From NCBI RefSeq assembly GCF_003600645.1, contig NZ_CP032482.1:620001-684000 (forward strand): a stretch of 64,000 bases of DNA. The letters run 5' to 3'. Numbering within the stretch: position 1 is the stretch's first letter; the number at the start of each line of letters is the position of its first letter. Shown one piece after another: positions 1 to 7,729 of the stretch. The DNA is from Yersinia rochesterensis. GTDB taxonomy: Bacteria; Pseudomonadota; Gammaproteobacteria; Enterobacterales; Enterobacteriaceae. A program made the position numbers and the translations under genes. The notes under the pieces are model-generated. The model had not been told where the DNA came from and did not search any database. It saw only the letters and a program-made list of their open reading frames with translations.

Positions 1-345
1 ATACTTTCTAGTTTTGAAAAAAATAATATGATAAGTGGTAATGTGGATATTTTTTTCAAAAAAAATCTAAACCTGAAGGTTCACTCCATTTTTGATCAAT
101 GGGCTGAGCGGAAAAATAACCCTGAGATAGAATTGTTCCTTATCAGATTAAAAAAAGCATGGCATCAGAAAAAATTCAGAGACAGCGTTGCAAATAAAAA
201 AGTTCTGAATACTTACATTAGTAAAGAGTGCAAGAAACAACTTGATTATCTTGTTAATAAAAATGATACGAAAATAAATGAAATAATCGAGGTTCTAATA
301 CATGAAGCCTATGCAAAAGCCAAATTAAAAAGTTGGGAACAGTAG
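1..345 (+). CDS. Hypothetical island protein, 5' end outside window
   Basis: The frame is open from the first base, so the true start probably lies upstream; the first ATG in the window is at 28. The C-terminal half (YISKECKKQLDYL followed by a helix around INEIIEVLI) looks like a short ribbon-helix-helix-like DNA-binding module, and the charged LKKAWHQKKFR segment resembles the small proteins commonly found just before the YeeP-type GTPase in CP4-like islands. That family link is from memory of such islands and is not proven here. The coding sequence is AT-rich compared with the genes to its right. No function can be assigned. Confidence 0.55.
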   Translation: MLSSFEKNNMISGNVDIFFKKNLNLKVHSIFDQWAERKNNPEIELFLIRLKKAWHQKKFRDSVANKKVLNTYISKECKKQLDYLVNKNDTKINEIIEVLIHEAYAKAKLKSWEQ

Positions 346-390
346 AAATATTTTCAGATATATATTATTTCCCTGAACATCTCTCATGAA

Positions 391-430
391 CGGCAAAACC
401 ACATGGTTTTGCCGTTTTGTTTTCTTTTTA
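391..430 (+). terminator. Hairpin plus T-rich tract before GTPase gene
   Basis: A perfect 10-bp stem (391-400 with 405-414, ACAT loop) is followed by a T-rich tract to about 430. The ribosome binding site AGAGG of the next gene starts directly at 431. It could terminate upstream transcription or act as an attenuator for the GTPase gene. Confidence 0.7.
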
Positions 431-442
431 AGAGGTACTGTA

Positions 443-1306
443 ATGAAACATCCTGATGGGCTTCAGCCGCTGCAGAACTCGCTTTCAGCCTTGCCGCAAT
501 GGGCCTCAGAGCGGCTCATGCAGCAAATCCGTCAACTCATCAACTACGAGCCGGTTATCGGCATTATGGGGAAAACCGGAGCCGGCAAATCGTCGCTATG
601 TAATGCCCTGTTTCAGGGCGAAGTTTCTCCCGTTAGCGATGTCAATGCCTGCACCCGTGAGCCCCTGCGCTTTCGCCTTAACGTAGGTGAGCGGTGTATG
701 ACGCTGGTGGACCTGCCAGGGGTTGGTGAAAGCCAGACTCGCGATGCTGAATATGCAAAATTGTACCGTGAACAGCTTCCCCGGTTCGACCTTGTGCTCT
801 GGTTAATCAAGGCCGATGATCGGGCATTGGCGGTGGATGAGCATTTTTACCACCAAGTGATTGGCGAGGCATACCGGCACAAAGTACTGTTTGTTATCAG
901 CCAGGCAGATAAGATTGAACCTGCGGATGATATCTGCCGTTTATCCTCAGAGCAGAAACGTAATATCAGCCGTAAAATCTGTCAGTTGCATGAGCTCTTT
1001 CAGCCTGTAAATCCGATCTGTGCAGTATCAATTCGTCTGGAATGGGGGCTTCGGGTAATGGCTGAACGGATGATCCGTTGCCTGCCACGCGAGGCCAGCA
1101 GCCCGGTAGCGGTACAGCTCAGTGCGTCATTTCGTACCGATGCCGTTAATAAAAAAGCCTGTGACGATTTTGGTGAAACGGTTGGCTCGGTGCTGGACAC
1201 AGTAAGTTCCATGCCGCTGATACCAGCCCCGATCCGGGCAATCATTCAAGCTGTACGCAATACCGTGGTATCGGTCGCCCGTGCCGTCTGGAGTTTCTTC
1301 TTCTGA
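443..1306 (+). CDS. YeeP/YfjP-like Era-family GTPase
   Basis: The product is a 287-residue P-loop GTPase of the kind encoded in CP4-44/CP4-57 islands of E. coli (YeeP, YfjP). Visible motifs are the G1 loop GKTGAGKSS near residue 45, G3 DLPGVGE near residue 90, and a G4-like QADK near residue 155. The C-terminus carries a hydrophobic amphipathic stretch ending in WSFFF, which could touch membrane. The start at 443 is preferred over an upstream in-frame ATG at 386 because AGAGG lies 7 bases before it and the upstream codons cross the terminator hairpin. The cellular role is unknown; ribosome association is only the usual annotation. Confidence 0.85.
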   Translation: MKHPDGLQPLQNSLSALPQWASERLMQQIRQLINYEPVIGIMGKTGAGKSSLCNALFQGEVSPVSDVNACTREPLRFRLNVGERCMTLVDLPGVGESQTRDAEYAKLYREQLPRFDLVLWLIKADDRALAVDEHFYHQVIGEAYRHKVLFVISQADKIEPADDICRLSSEQKRNISRKICQLHELFQPVNPICAVSIRLEWGLRVMAERMIRCLPREASSPVAVQLSASFRTDAVNKKACDDFGETVGSVLDTVSSMPLIPAPIRAIIQAVRNTVVSVARAVWSFFF

Positions 1307-1334
1307 ATTTTCTTCAACTCTTTGCTATTCCATG

Positions 1335-1367
1335 AGCCCTGTCGCCTATGCGACGGGGCTTTTCTTT
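1335..1367 (+). terminator. Rho-independent terminator between GTPase and DUF932 genes
   Basis: The stem AGCCC-GTCGC pairs with GCGAC-GGGCT and is followed by TTTTCTTTATTT. The next gene's AGGAG begins at 1381, so the hairpin sits in the leader of that gene. Confidence 0.75.
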
Positions 1368-1392
1368 ATTTAATTTTCGTAGGAGTCTGCTT

Positions 1393-2211
1393 ATGACCCG
1401 TCTGGCTTCGCGCTTTGGCGCAGCTGATGTTATCCGTCGTGATCGTCCGTTAACCCGTGAAGAGCTGTTCCGCGCGGTGCCCAGTGTCTTCAGCGAAGAC
1501 AAACACGCTTCACGCAGCGCACGGTATACCTGGATACCAACAATTACCATTCTTGAAAACCTGCAGCGCGAAGGTTTCCAGCCGTTCTTTGCCTGTCAGA
1601 CCCGGGTGCGTGATCCGGAGCGTCGCGAGCATACCAAACACATGCTGCGCCTGCGCCGTGAGGGCCAGATTACTGGCAAGCAGGTGCCAGAAATCATTCT
1701 GCTCAATTCGCACGATGGCTCCAGTTCGTACCAGATGTTGCCGGGGCTGTTTCGCCAGGTTTGCCAGAACGGGCTGATTTGCGGTGAGACCTTTGGCGAG
1801 GTACGGGTTCCGCATAAAGGAGACGTGGTGAGTCAGGTGATAGAAGGGGCTTACGAGGTACTGGGGATTTTTGACCGGGTGGAGGAAAAGCGCGATGCCA
1901 TGCAGTCGCTGATGCTTCCACCACCAGCCCGACAGGCACTGGCGAAAGCGGCGATTACTTACCGGTTTGGCGAAGACCACCAGCCAGTGACCCCGGCACA
2001 AGTCCTGACACCACGGCGTTTTGAAGATTACAGCGATGACCTGTGGACCACCTATCAGCGCATTCAGGAGAACCTGATTAAAGGCGGTCTAAGTGGTCGT
2101 AGTGCTAAAGGCGGACGAACTCATACCCGCGCAGTACGCGGTATCGACGGCGACGTGAAGCTTAATCGTGCCCTGTGGGTGATGGCGGAAACCCTGCTTG
2201 AGCAACTGTAA
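1393..2211 (+). CDS. DUF932 protein, YfjQ-like
   Basis: A 272-residue soluble protein of the DUF932 family, which is common in plasmids, phages and CP4-type islands (YfjQ, YafZ, YkfF region). The middle contains the family-like stretch EIILLNSHDGSSSYQM around residues 100-115 and CGETFGEVRVPH. The start at 1393 is chosen because AGGAG lies 7 bases upstream; an in-frame start at 1348 lies within the terminator hairpin. The biochemical function is not established for the family. It follows the GTPase gene in the order typical of these islands. Confidence 0.85.
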   Translation: MTRLASRFGAADVIRRDRPLTREELFRAVPSVFSEDKHASRSARYTWIPTITILENLQREGFQPFFACQTRVRDPERREHTKHMLRLRREGQITGKQVPEIILLNSHDGSSSYQMLPGLFRQVCQNGLICGETFGEVRVPHKGDVVSQVIEGAYEVLGIFDRVEEKRDAMQSLMLPPPARQALAKAAITYRFGEDHQPVTPAQVLTPRRFEDYSDDLWTTYQRIQENLIKGGLSGRSAKGGRTHTRAVRGIDGDVKLNRALWVMAETLLEQL

Positions 2212-2265
2212 CAGAGCGAATTGTACTCTCCATAACCCAGGTATTGTTATCGCTGCGTTAATAAT

Positions 2266-2392
2266 GGACACAACCTGTCCGTTACCCCTCAATGGGATTA
2301 TTTGTAAAACAGTCTAATACTTCTGTGGACCGCGTCTGTTCTCGCATAATGCAGATGCAAAAAATAGTTCCCGCAGTGTCCATTCCCTGTCC
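2266..2392 (+). promoter_or_regulatory. TGTCC/GGACA repeats upstream of WYL regulator
   Basis: An inverted pair GGACA-CAACC-TGTCC lies at 2266-2280, a GGAC follows near 2327, and a direct pair TGTCC lies at 2377-2381 and 2388-2392. A CATAAT hexamer at 2345-2350 could be a -10 box. Repeats in this position would suit autoregulation by the WYL-domain regulator at 2454, but binding is inferred. Confidence 0.35.
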
Positions 2393-2453
2393 GCCCCCCT
2401 CTGTAAAGTAATCACATTAATTTCAGTCAGTTAATCTTCACGGAGAATATTCC

Positions 2454-3164
2454 ATGACACAGGCAGAGCGTCGCCATGACCGGCTGGCGGTCAGACTGTC
2501 ACTCATCATCGGTCGCCTAGTGGCGGGCGAAACCCTGAGCGTGACGAAGCTTGCCGTCGAGTTCGGTGTGTCGGTTCGCACCCTGCGGCGGGATTTTCGT
2601 GAGCGGCTGATGTACCTGGACCTGGAGTACGGTCAGGGCCTCTGTCGCCTGCGTACCGGGGGCAGCGGTGCGCAGGGTGAGCTGGATGTGCTGACTTTTG
2701 CTCACCGCACCGGGCTCGCTGATGTCTTTCCGGGCTTTGACCGCAGACTGGTCAGTGCCCTGCTGGCATCGGATGATGCACCCTGTCTGGTGTGGCAACT
2801 ACCACACGGGGTGAGTCCTTCCGGCTCACTGGTGTTTTACCGACTGGTAACCGCGATTACCTCCCGCCAGAGGGTGACGCTGCTGGCCGAGGGGCAACAC
2901 TGTGAGGGCCTGGCTCCTTACCGGCTGATTTCGCAGTCAGGTTGCTGGTATCTGGCCGGTGAGTTTCGGGGACATATCACGGTCCATCCGCTGACGGACA
3001 TTCACGCCGTCACGGTGCTGAACACCACTTTTACACCTAGAAAAACCATCAGCCAGTTGACCAGTCAGCCTGCTTTCATCCACGCACTTCCTCACTTTAG
3101 TTTCATTCGCGAAGCCCTGTTACTGACCTCTCCAGACAGAAGCTCAGCGGGCAGTGCTGCTTAA
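2454..3164 (+). CDS. HTH-WYL transcriptional regulator, YfjR-like
   Basis: A 236-residue regulator with an N-terminal winged-helix HTH of DeoR type ([17 protein letters not shown], about residues 33-49) and a C-terminal WYL-like sensor region ([19 protein letters not shown], about 160-178, then the HPLTDIHAV strand). WYL proteins often sense nucleic acid or nucleotides and repress defence or stress genes; YfjR of the E. coli CP4-57 island is the closest type I recognise. CGGAGA lies 7-12 bases before the ATG. It follows a 240-bp gap containing repeats that may be its operator. Which genes it controls is unknown. Confidence 0.85.
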   Translation: MTQAERRHDRLAVRLSLIIGRLVAGETLSVTKLAVEFGVSVRTLRRDFRERLMYLDLEYGQGLCRLRTGGSGAQGELDVLTFAHRTGLADVFPGFDRRLVSALLASDDAPCLVWQLPHGVSPSGSLVFYRLVTAITSRQRVTLLAEGQHCEGLAPYRLISQSGCWYLAGEFRGHITVHPLTDIHAVTVLNTTFTPRKTISQLTSQPAFIHALPHFSFIREALLLTSPDRSSAGSAA

Positions 3165-3171
3165 TCAACCT

Positions 3172-3185
3172 CCGGCCTGTGCCGG
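3172..3185 (+). terminator. Small hairpin in leader of GYF-domain gene
   Basis: CCGGC and GCCGG form a 5-bp stem with a CTGT loop just after the WYL gene stop and 12 bases before AAGGAG. It lacks a strong T tract, so it may be a leader structure rather than a terminator. Confidence 0.3.
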
Positions 3186-3207
3186 TATTTCAGAAATAAG
3201 GAGAATC

Positions 3208-3744
3208 ATGAACTGGCATTACGAGAAAAATGGCATCCGTCACGACGGTATCACCGAAGAAGAAATGACGGAGCGTGTTAAACGCGGCGAACTTACCGCC
3301 TCCACACTGGTGTGGCAGCCGGGGATGACAGACTGGCAGCCCTTATCCACCACCCCGCTGACGGTCGCGCTGGCGCAGTGCATCGCACCACCAGCACTGC
3401 CGGGTCACCGCATTCCGGGTGGTGTGGTCTGGACACTGGCTTTTGCCCCGTTCATTGGCTACACGCTTGAGCTCTGGACAGCGGGATTGAACGGTATGGC
3501 TTTTGAGGAGGCCTATGAAGCCGTATCGGGTGGGCAGTACTGGTTTATTACATTACTGCTCAATATCGCCCTGGGATACCTGGATGAAAGACGTTTGCGT
3601 AAGGCAGGGGTGAATACGGCAGCCTTCGGGAAAATGGCGTGGCTGGTGCCGTTCTATCTCTGGCGACGGGCTAAATCGCTGGGGCAGAAACCGGCTTACT
3701 TCTGGGTCTGGCTGGTCATGCTGCTCCTGACGCTGGTGGCCTGA
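3208..3744 (+). CDS. GYF-domain (DUF4339-like) membrane protein
   Basis: A 178-residue protein. Residues 1-50 form a GYF_2-like domain (NWHYEKNG, then GELTASTLVWQPGMTDWQPL), a proline-peptide-binding fold often placed on the cytoplasmic side of bacterial membrane proteins. Three hydrophobic segments follow: around 75-95 (VVWTLAFAPFIGYTLELW), 110-125 (YWFITLLLNIALGYL) and 158-178 at the C-terminus. The start at 3208 has AAGGAG 5 bases upstream; a longer frame from 3154 overlaps the previous gene and lacks a good site. It is followed by two genes for exported cysteine proteins, suggesting an envelope function. The partner and role are unknown. Confidence 0.75.
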   Translation: MNWHYEKNGIRHDGITEEEMTERVKRGELTASTLVWQPGMTDWQPLSTTPLTVALAQCIAPPALPGHRIPGGVVWTLAFAPFIGYTLELWTAGLNGMAFEEAYEAVSGGQYWFITLLLNIALGYLDERRLRKAGVNTAAFGKMAWLVPFYLWRRAKSLGQKPAYFWVWLVMLLLTLVA

Positions 3745-3751
3745 CATATTC

Positions 3752-3782
3752 CCACTGGCCTTCAACCGGTGGCTTCTCTTTT
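3752..3782 (+). terminator. Hairpin and pyrimidine tract before first secreted-protein gene
   Basis: CCACTGG (3752-3758) pairs with CCGGTGG (3766-3772) through one G-T wobble, followed by CTTCTCTTTT. AAGGA of the next gene follows at once. Confidence 0.5.
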
Positions 3783-3794
3783 AAGGAAATTATC

Positions 3795-4232
3795 ATGAAA
3801 CAACTGTTCAGAACTCTACTGATAACCGGCAGTCTCCTGACCTGTGCCACAGTACAGGCTGCGCCTTATAACCGGGTATTACCCGCTGCGGTGAATAACA
3901 ATAGTGGCAATATTTTCTGGTGCGACGCGCACCGTCAGGTCACAGGAAAGTGTGAAGCCATGTTTGCTGACCGTAAAGGTGGAATGGTGACCGTGCGTTC
4001 TGCGCCGAAGAAAGACTGTGAGGGTGGCCTGTGGGGCTGGATCACTATCATGCACGATGAGGCGTCGAAAGGCTTCACCATCACCCCGGACCAGAAATTC
4101 GGTGTCACCGTGAAAGACCTGTGTCGTCCCGGAACTATTGCCACCTTCATGCCTAACCATAAAAAGCCGGATTACGACGACCTTGTTGTGCTGTACCAGG
4201 GTAAAGAACTGTTCCGCTATAAACGCTTTTAA
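3795..4232 (+). CDS. Secreted cysteine-containing hypothetical protein A
   Basis: 145 residues with a clear Sec signal peptide (MKQLFRTLLITGSLLTCATVQA, cleavage near residue 22 before APYN). The mature part has cysteines in FWCDAH, GKCEAM, KKDCEGG and KDLCRPG, enough for two disulfides in the periplasm. It ends in VLYQGKELFRYKRF. The next gene encodes a protein with the same layout (aromatic-WC early, a second Cys about 10 residues later, and a final strand), so the two look like distant paralogues. I do not recognise a characterised family. AAGGAA lies 6 bases before the start. Confidence 0.7.
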   Translation: MKQLFRTLLITGSLLTCATVQAAPYNRVLPAAVNNNSGNIFWCDAHRQVTGKCEAMFADRKGGMVTVRSAPKKDCEGGLWGWITIMHDEASKGFTITPDQKFGVTVKDLCRPGTIATFMPNHKKPDYDDLVVLYQGKELFRYKRF

Positions 4233-4300
4233 TCATGCCATGACTGGCACCAACAAAATCTGCCGCAACCATGCGCCAATGATGATTCAGGGATTAAACC

Positions 4301-4708
4301 ATGTTCAAGATGATTACTTCATTATCCGCCATTGTGTTGTCTCTTACCGCTTTCGCCGCCAGCGCAGCGCAGTTACCCGAACACCTGATGGATAAAGACA
4401 ACCCGGGCGAGTCGTACTGGTGTCAGGGAAACGATATCAATAGCTCCGTCTGCTCGCTTACCGGTATCAGTGACGACCATAAATTTGCTTTAATTCAGGA
4501 CTGGCCGGGCACTGCCTGTGCTGATAATAATTTTGGTGTTATCGACCTGGTACATGAGACCGGCATTAATGTGCCCTACGATGGTGGTGACTGTCAGGGT
4601 GATGTGAAGGCCAGTTTCGTGCGTCGTGCGAAGGATAACGCCCTGTATGTGAAGATTGTCCGGGGCAGCAAAACTTTGCTGATGTACAAAGTTAAAACCG
4701 GATACTGA
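4301..4708 (+). CDS. Secreted cysteine-containing hypothetical protein B
   Basis: 135 residues with a Sec signal peptide ending at about residue 22 (SLTAFAASAA). The mature part has YWCQG, SSVCSL, GTACADN and GGDCQGD, again four cysteines, and a C-terminal strand like that of protein A. The shared spacing of the first cysteine pair and the similar tails argue for ancient duplication. Its place directly after protein A and the GYF-domain membrane protein suggests an envelope unit. No function is assigned. A strong terminator follows. Confidence 0.7.
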   Translation: MFKMITSLSAIVLSLTAFAASAAQLPEHLMDKDNPGESYWCQGNDINSSVCSLTGISDDHKFALIQDWPGTACADNNFGVIDLVHETGINVPYDGGDCQGDVKASFVRRAKDNALYVKIVRGSKTLLMYKVKTGY

Positions 4709-4734
4709 CACCACCATTAATACAACATAGGCCC

Positions 4735-4767
4735 AGCCCCTGCTGCTCACGCAATAGGGGCTTTTTG
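4735..4767 (+). terminator. Rho-independent terminator after secreted-protein pair
   Basis: AGCCCCT (4735-4741) pairs perfectly with AGGGGCT (4756-4762), followed by TTTTT. Confidence 0.75.
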
Positions 4768-4838
4768 CATTCAATCGCAATACCGTTTTCTGTCTTTAGT
4801 CTCACCCGCTTTATAGCGGCATTTATTCATCACTTCAC

Positions 4839-4866
4839 GCCAGCCCTGACCAGCTGGCTTTTTTAT
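4839..4866 (+). terminator. Hairpin plus T tract in leader of antirestriction gene
   Basis: GCCAGC (4839-4844) and GCTGGC (4853-4858) form a perfect stem followed by TTTTTTATT; the ACGGAG ribosome binding site starts within a few bases. Same layout as at 391 and 1335. Confidence 0.7.
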
Positions 4867-4880
4867 TACGGAGAAAAACC

Positions 4881-5345
4881 ATGACCACACAAACTGATAC
4901 CGCTTACGAACCGGTTAGTGATTCACAAATGACTAACGTCATTATGGCCAGCCAGGTACCCGATGAACAGCTCCTAGATTTCTGGCCGCTGCACTTCGGG
5001 TGTATCCCTCAGTGGATTTTTATCGAAACCCGTATCTTTGGCTGGATGGATCGCTTCTGTGAAGACTACAGCGGTGGTATCTGGCATTTCCACACACTCA
5101 GTAACGGCGGTGCCTTTATGGCACCCGAAGCTGAGAATGATGAGAAATGGACATTGTTAAACAACATGAATGGCAACAGCGCGGAAATGAGCGCGGAAGC
5201 AGCGGGCATTGTTGTGTGCCTGATCGAATACAGCCATCACGCCTGTCGCACCGAATGCGATGCCATGACGGAGCACTATTACCGCCTGCGGGATTACGCT
5301 CTGCAGCACCCTGAATCCAGCGCCATTCTGCGCATCATCGACTGA
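4881..5345 (+). CDS. ArdB/KlcA-type antirestriction protein (YfjX-like)
   Basis: 154 residues, the usual size for KlcA/ArdB proteins, which protect incoming DNA from type I restriction in vivo. Recognisable stretches are FWPLHFGCIPQWIFIETRIF at about 35-54, then the CEDYSGGIWHFHTLSNGGAFMAP core, which is highly typical of the family. The ATG follows ACGGAG. It is 12 bases ahead of the radC-like gene and both are probably translated from one message. Its presence next to a formerly complete type I system in the neighbouring island is notable, although that system is now broken. Confidence 0.9.
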   Translation: MTTQTDTAYEPVSDSQMTNVIMASQVPDEQLLDFWPLHFGCIPQWIFIETRIFGWMDRFCEDYSGGIWHFHTLSNGGAFMAPEAENDEKWTLLNNMNGNSAEMSAEAAGIVVCLIEYSHHACRTECDAMTEHYYRLRDYALQHPESSAILRIID

Positions 5346-5357
5346 ACGGAGGAACCG

Positions 5358-5834
5358 ATGAAACAGCTTTCCTTTTTACCCGGCGAGATAACGCCACAGG
5401 ACCGGCATCTCATTCAGCGGGCACTCAGGGTTCTGGACCGGCACCTGCATGAGCCCGGGGTAGCCTTCACCTCCACCCACGCCGTACGTGAATGGCTGCA
5501 ACTGCATATGGCTGCACTTGAGCGGGAAGAGTTCCGGGTGCTGTATCTGAACAATCAGAATCAGTTGATTGCCCATGAGACGCTCTTTAGCGGCACGATT
5601 AACCGTACCGAGGTCCATCCCCGGGAGGTGATTAAACGCGCTCTGTACTTCAACGCGGCGGCGGTGATACTGGCGCATAACCATCCTTCCGGTGAGACGA
5701 CCCCCAGCCAGGCCGATAAAGCCCTCACGCAGCGGCTGGTACAGGTACTTCAACTGGTGGATATCCGTGTCCCTGACCATCTGATTGTTGGTGGCAGGAA
5801 CATATTCTCCTTCGCCGAACATGGTCTTCTTTAA
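5358..5834 (+). CDS. RadC-like JAB/MPN-domain protein (YfjY-like)
   Basis: 158 residues with the JAB1/MPN metal-binding motif HNHPSGETTPSQAD (about residues 114-127), in which the two histidines, the serine and the aspartate are retained. It is shorter than chromosomal RadC because it lacks the N-terminal helix-hairpin-helix part, as is normal for island and plasmid copies (YfjY, YeeS, YkfG). The role is uncertain; a link to RecA-dependent repair was withdrawn for RadC in general. It is preceded by GGAGG and is followed after 10 bases by the antitoxin gene. Confidence 0.88.
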   Translation: MKQLSFLPGEITPQDRHLIQRALRVLDRHLHEPGVAFTSTHAVREWLQLHMAALEREEFRVLYLNNQNQLIAHETLFSGTINRTEVHPREVIKRALYFNAAAVILAHNHPSGETTPSQADKALTQRLVQVLQLVDIRVPDHLIVGGRNIFSFAEHGLL

Positions 5835-5844
5835 GAGGAATAAA

Positions 5845-6180
5845 ATGATGAATAAAGCTACCCAAACATGCGGTCTTAAACGAGATACCACACCGTGTTT
5901 CGGAGCCCGGCTAGTGCAGGAAGGTCATCGTCTGCATTTTCTGGCGGACCGGGCAGGATTCACCGGCACGTTTAGCGTGATTCAGGCCAGATATCTGGAT
6001 GAAGCCTTCCCGCATTTTGTCGCACACCTAGAGCTGAGGCTGCTCTCCGGTGAGCTGAATCCCCGGTACGCGCACTGCGTTACGCTGTACCGTAACGAGC
6101 TGACTTGTGAAGCAGATACGCTGGGAAGTCATGGGTATGTGTATATCGCCATTTATCCCTCAAATCAGGTTAAAGACTAA
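5845..6180 (+). CDS. cbeA: YeeU/YfjZ-family type IV antitoxin
   Basis: 111 residues closely resembling the CbeA (YeeU) / YfjZ family, with the features CFGARLVQEGHRLHFLADRAG, the FSVIQARYLDEAFPHF centre and the ending DTLGSHGYVYIAIYP. These antitoxins counter the toxin by stabilising MreB/FtsZ polymers rather than by binding the toxin. The start at 5845 (MMNKATQ) is chosen because AAGAGGA lies upstream, just past the radC stop; the frame is open further upstream inside radC. The DUF987 gene (yeeT type) usually found between radC and this gene is missing. Confidence 0.88.
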   Translation: MMNKATQTCGLKRDTTPCFGARLVQEGHRLHFLADRAGFTGTFSVIQARYLDEAFPHFVAHLELRLLSGELNPRYAHCVTLYRNELTCEADTLGSHGYVYIAIYPSNQVKD

Positions 6181-6247
6181 CCTTCAGCATCATCTCAGTT
6201 TTGTAAGCCTTCAAATCTTCCGTTCCTTTATTTAAGAGACTCAACAC

Positions 6248-6568
6248 ATGCAAATCTCAACTGTATCGGCCACGGTGCCGGTTTCGTCACGCCTGTCGCC
6301 CGTGCAGGTCTGGCAGCAACTTTTAACGTATCTGCTGGAACACCATTACGGCCTGACGCTTAACGATACGCCATTTCATGACGACGCGGCCATTCAGGAG
6401 CATATCGAAGCGGGAATAACGCTTGCTGATGCAGTGAATTTTCTGGTGGAACGCTATGAGCTGGTACGCACTGACCGCAAAGGGTTTACGTGGCAGGAGC
6501 AGACACCATTTCTGACCGCTACCGATATTCTCAGAGCAAGGCGAGCTACCGGATTAATGAATACTTAA
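6248..6568 (+). CDS. cbtA: YeeV/YpjF-family toxin (CbtA-like)
   Basis: 106 residues of the CbtA/YkfI/YpjF family, small toxins that interfere with MreB and FtsZ polymerisation and so with cell shape and division. Typical segments are [20 protein letters not shown] near residue 21 and [20 protein letters not shown] near 44. E. coli CbtA is about 124 residues, so the C-terminus is slightly shorter here, ending in RRATGLMNT. It lies 67 bases after the antitoxin and completes the type IV pair. Activity cannot be judged from sequence. Confidence 0.85.
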   Translation: MQISTVSATVPVSSRLSPVQVWQQLLTYLLEHHYGLTLNDTPFHDDAAIQEHIEAGITLADAVNFLVERYELVRTDRKGFTWQEQTPFLTATDILRARRATGLMNT

Positions 6569-6830
6569 ATTCTTCGAGTCTCATTCCTGATTTTTACCTC
6601 TGTACTTTCCACCCTTTTTATTCATCGCATAATGCGCTTGCCATTACCGGTTGGCGTGCTTGCATTTAGCGACGGTTCCTCTCTTCACTACTGGAGTGAG
6701 ACATTTAATTAAGACAATGAAATCAATAAAGAAGGGAGGGCTCACTTTTTATAGGATTAATATCCCATAAAATTTGCGTTCAAGGGCAACCTCTAATTGG
6801 AAAAAAAATTACTAATGGGAGAATTACGAT

Positions 6831-7514
6831 ATGACTAGATGCACAGCACCAGTGCGCGGACATACCTCAGCGGCAGCGGCTGCAGCATGTCCTGCATGTC
6901 GTTATCGCAGTAGAAGTTATGGTTCTTACGGTCCCTCCTACTCTTCGTCGGGCAGTAGTGGGGGAAATAGTGGCGGCGGTGCCAGTTCCAGCAGCCCAAG
7001 ACCCCGCTGGTCGAAATCAAGTTCATCCGTGTCGTATACATCAGCCCAAGTGCAGTCACTCACGCCAATCCGACAAACTATTGAAACACGTGCAGTGGAG
7101 CAACCAGATCTCCGTGATGTCTTCCTTTGCCACGCGTGGGATGACCGACAGGGCGTAGCCAAAGAGCTGCACGATTTACTCGTGGCTGCTGGTGTCAAAG
7201 TCTGGTTCAGCGAGAAGGACCTCGGTCTTGGAGTTCCTATGATGCGGGCTATCGACAAGGGATTAGCAAATTCGAGAATCGGGTTGGTATTGGTGACGCC
7301 AGCGTTATTGAGCCGTCTCCCCAAGGAGGGTGTTGCTGACAAGGAGCTTTCGGCACTTCTGGCGGGTAATCAACTAGTTCCAATTGTACATAACACAACG
7401 TATCAAGCTCTCCGCAATATCAGCCCCTTGCTTGCATCACGAAGCGGCTTGGATACAGGAGAAGATTCAATGAAAGTTGTCGCGACTAAAATCGCGGAGT
7501 TGGTAAGTCTTTAG
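6831..7514 (+). CDS. TIR-domain protein with Cys/His-rich N-terminus
   Basis: 227 residues. The N-terminus has C4, H11, C20 and C23, a spacing that could hold one zinc, followed by a Ser/Gly/Tyr-rich linker (about 24-70). A TIR domain starts at about residue 96 (DVFLCHAWDD), continues through VWFSEKDLGLG (about 125) and has E172 in DKELSALL, at the position of the NAD-cleaving glutamate of SARM1-like TIR domains. Many bacterial TIR proteins degrade NAD or make signalling nucleotides in phage defence. No partner of a known Thoeris or CBASS system is adjacent, so a defence role is inference. GGGAGA precedes the ATG. Base composition differs little from neighbours. Confidence 0.82.
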   Translation: MTRCTAPVRGHTSAAAAAACPACRYRSRSYGSYGPSYSSSGSSGGNSGGGASSSSPRPRWSKSSSSVSYTSAQVQSLTPIRQTIETRAVEQPDLRDVFLCHAWDDRQGVAKELHDLLVAAGVKVWFSEKDLGLGVPMMRAIDKGLANSRIGLVLVTPALLSRLPKEGVADKELSALLAGNQLVPIVHNTTYQALRNISPLLASRSGLDTGEDSMKVVATKIAELVSL

Positions 7515-7579
7515 CGCAGTGGCTAACACAGTTTCTTAATTCAGTTAGTGTTGTTTGTAAAAATTCGATCTAACCCTTT

Positions 7580-7613
7580 GGTGATTCTGGCCTGTCGTTG
7601 GCAGGCCAGACAC
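7580..7613 (+). terminator. Hairpin after TIR gene
   Basis: CTGGCCTG (7587-7594) pairs perfectly with CAGGCCAG (7602-7609), with GGTG and CACC flanks extending the stem. There is no strong T run, so termination is likely but not certain. Confidence 0.45.
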
Positions 7614-7729
7614 CTTCATCGTTAATAGCCCGTAGCTGTGACTGCGAACCGTATAGAGCTGTGAGTCAAACGTTGCCGATTTAATTGTAAGCCTCAGAGA
7701 CGAAACGTTGATGATGAAAAAAGGGAGTG

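Noticed and set aside
1510..2001. 163-codon minus-strand frame opposite the DUF932 gene
   Set aside because: Shadow frame of a well-supported gene; no domain or start signal.
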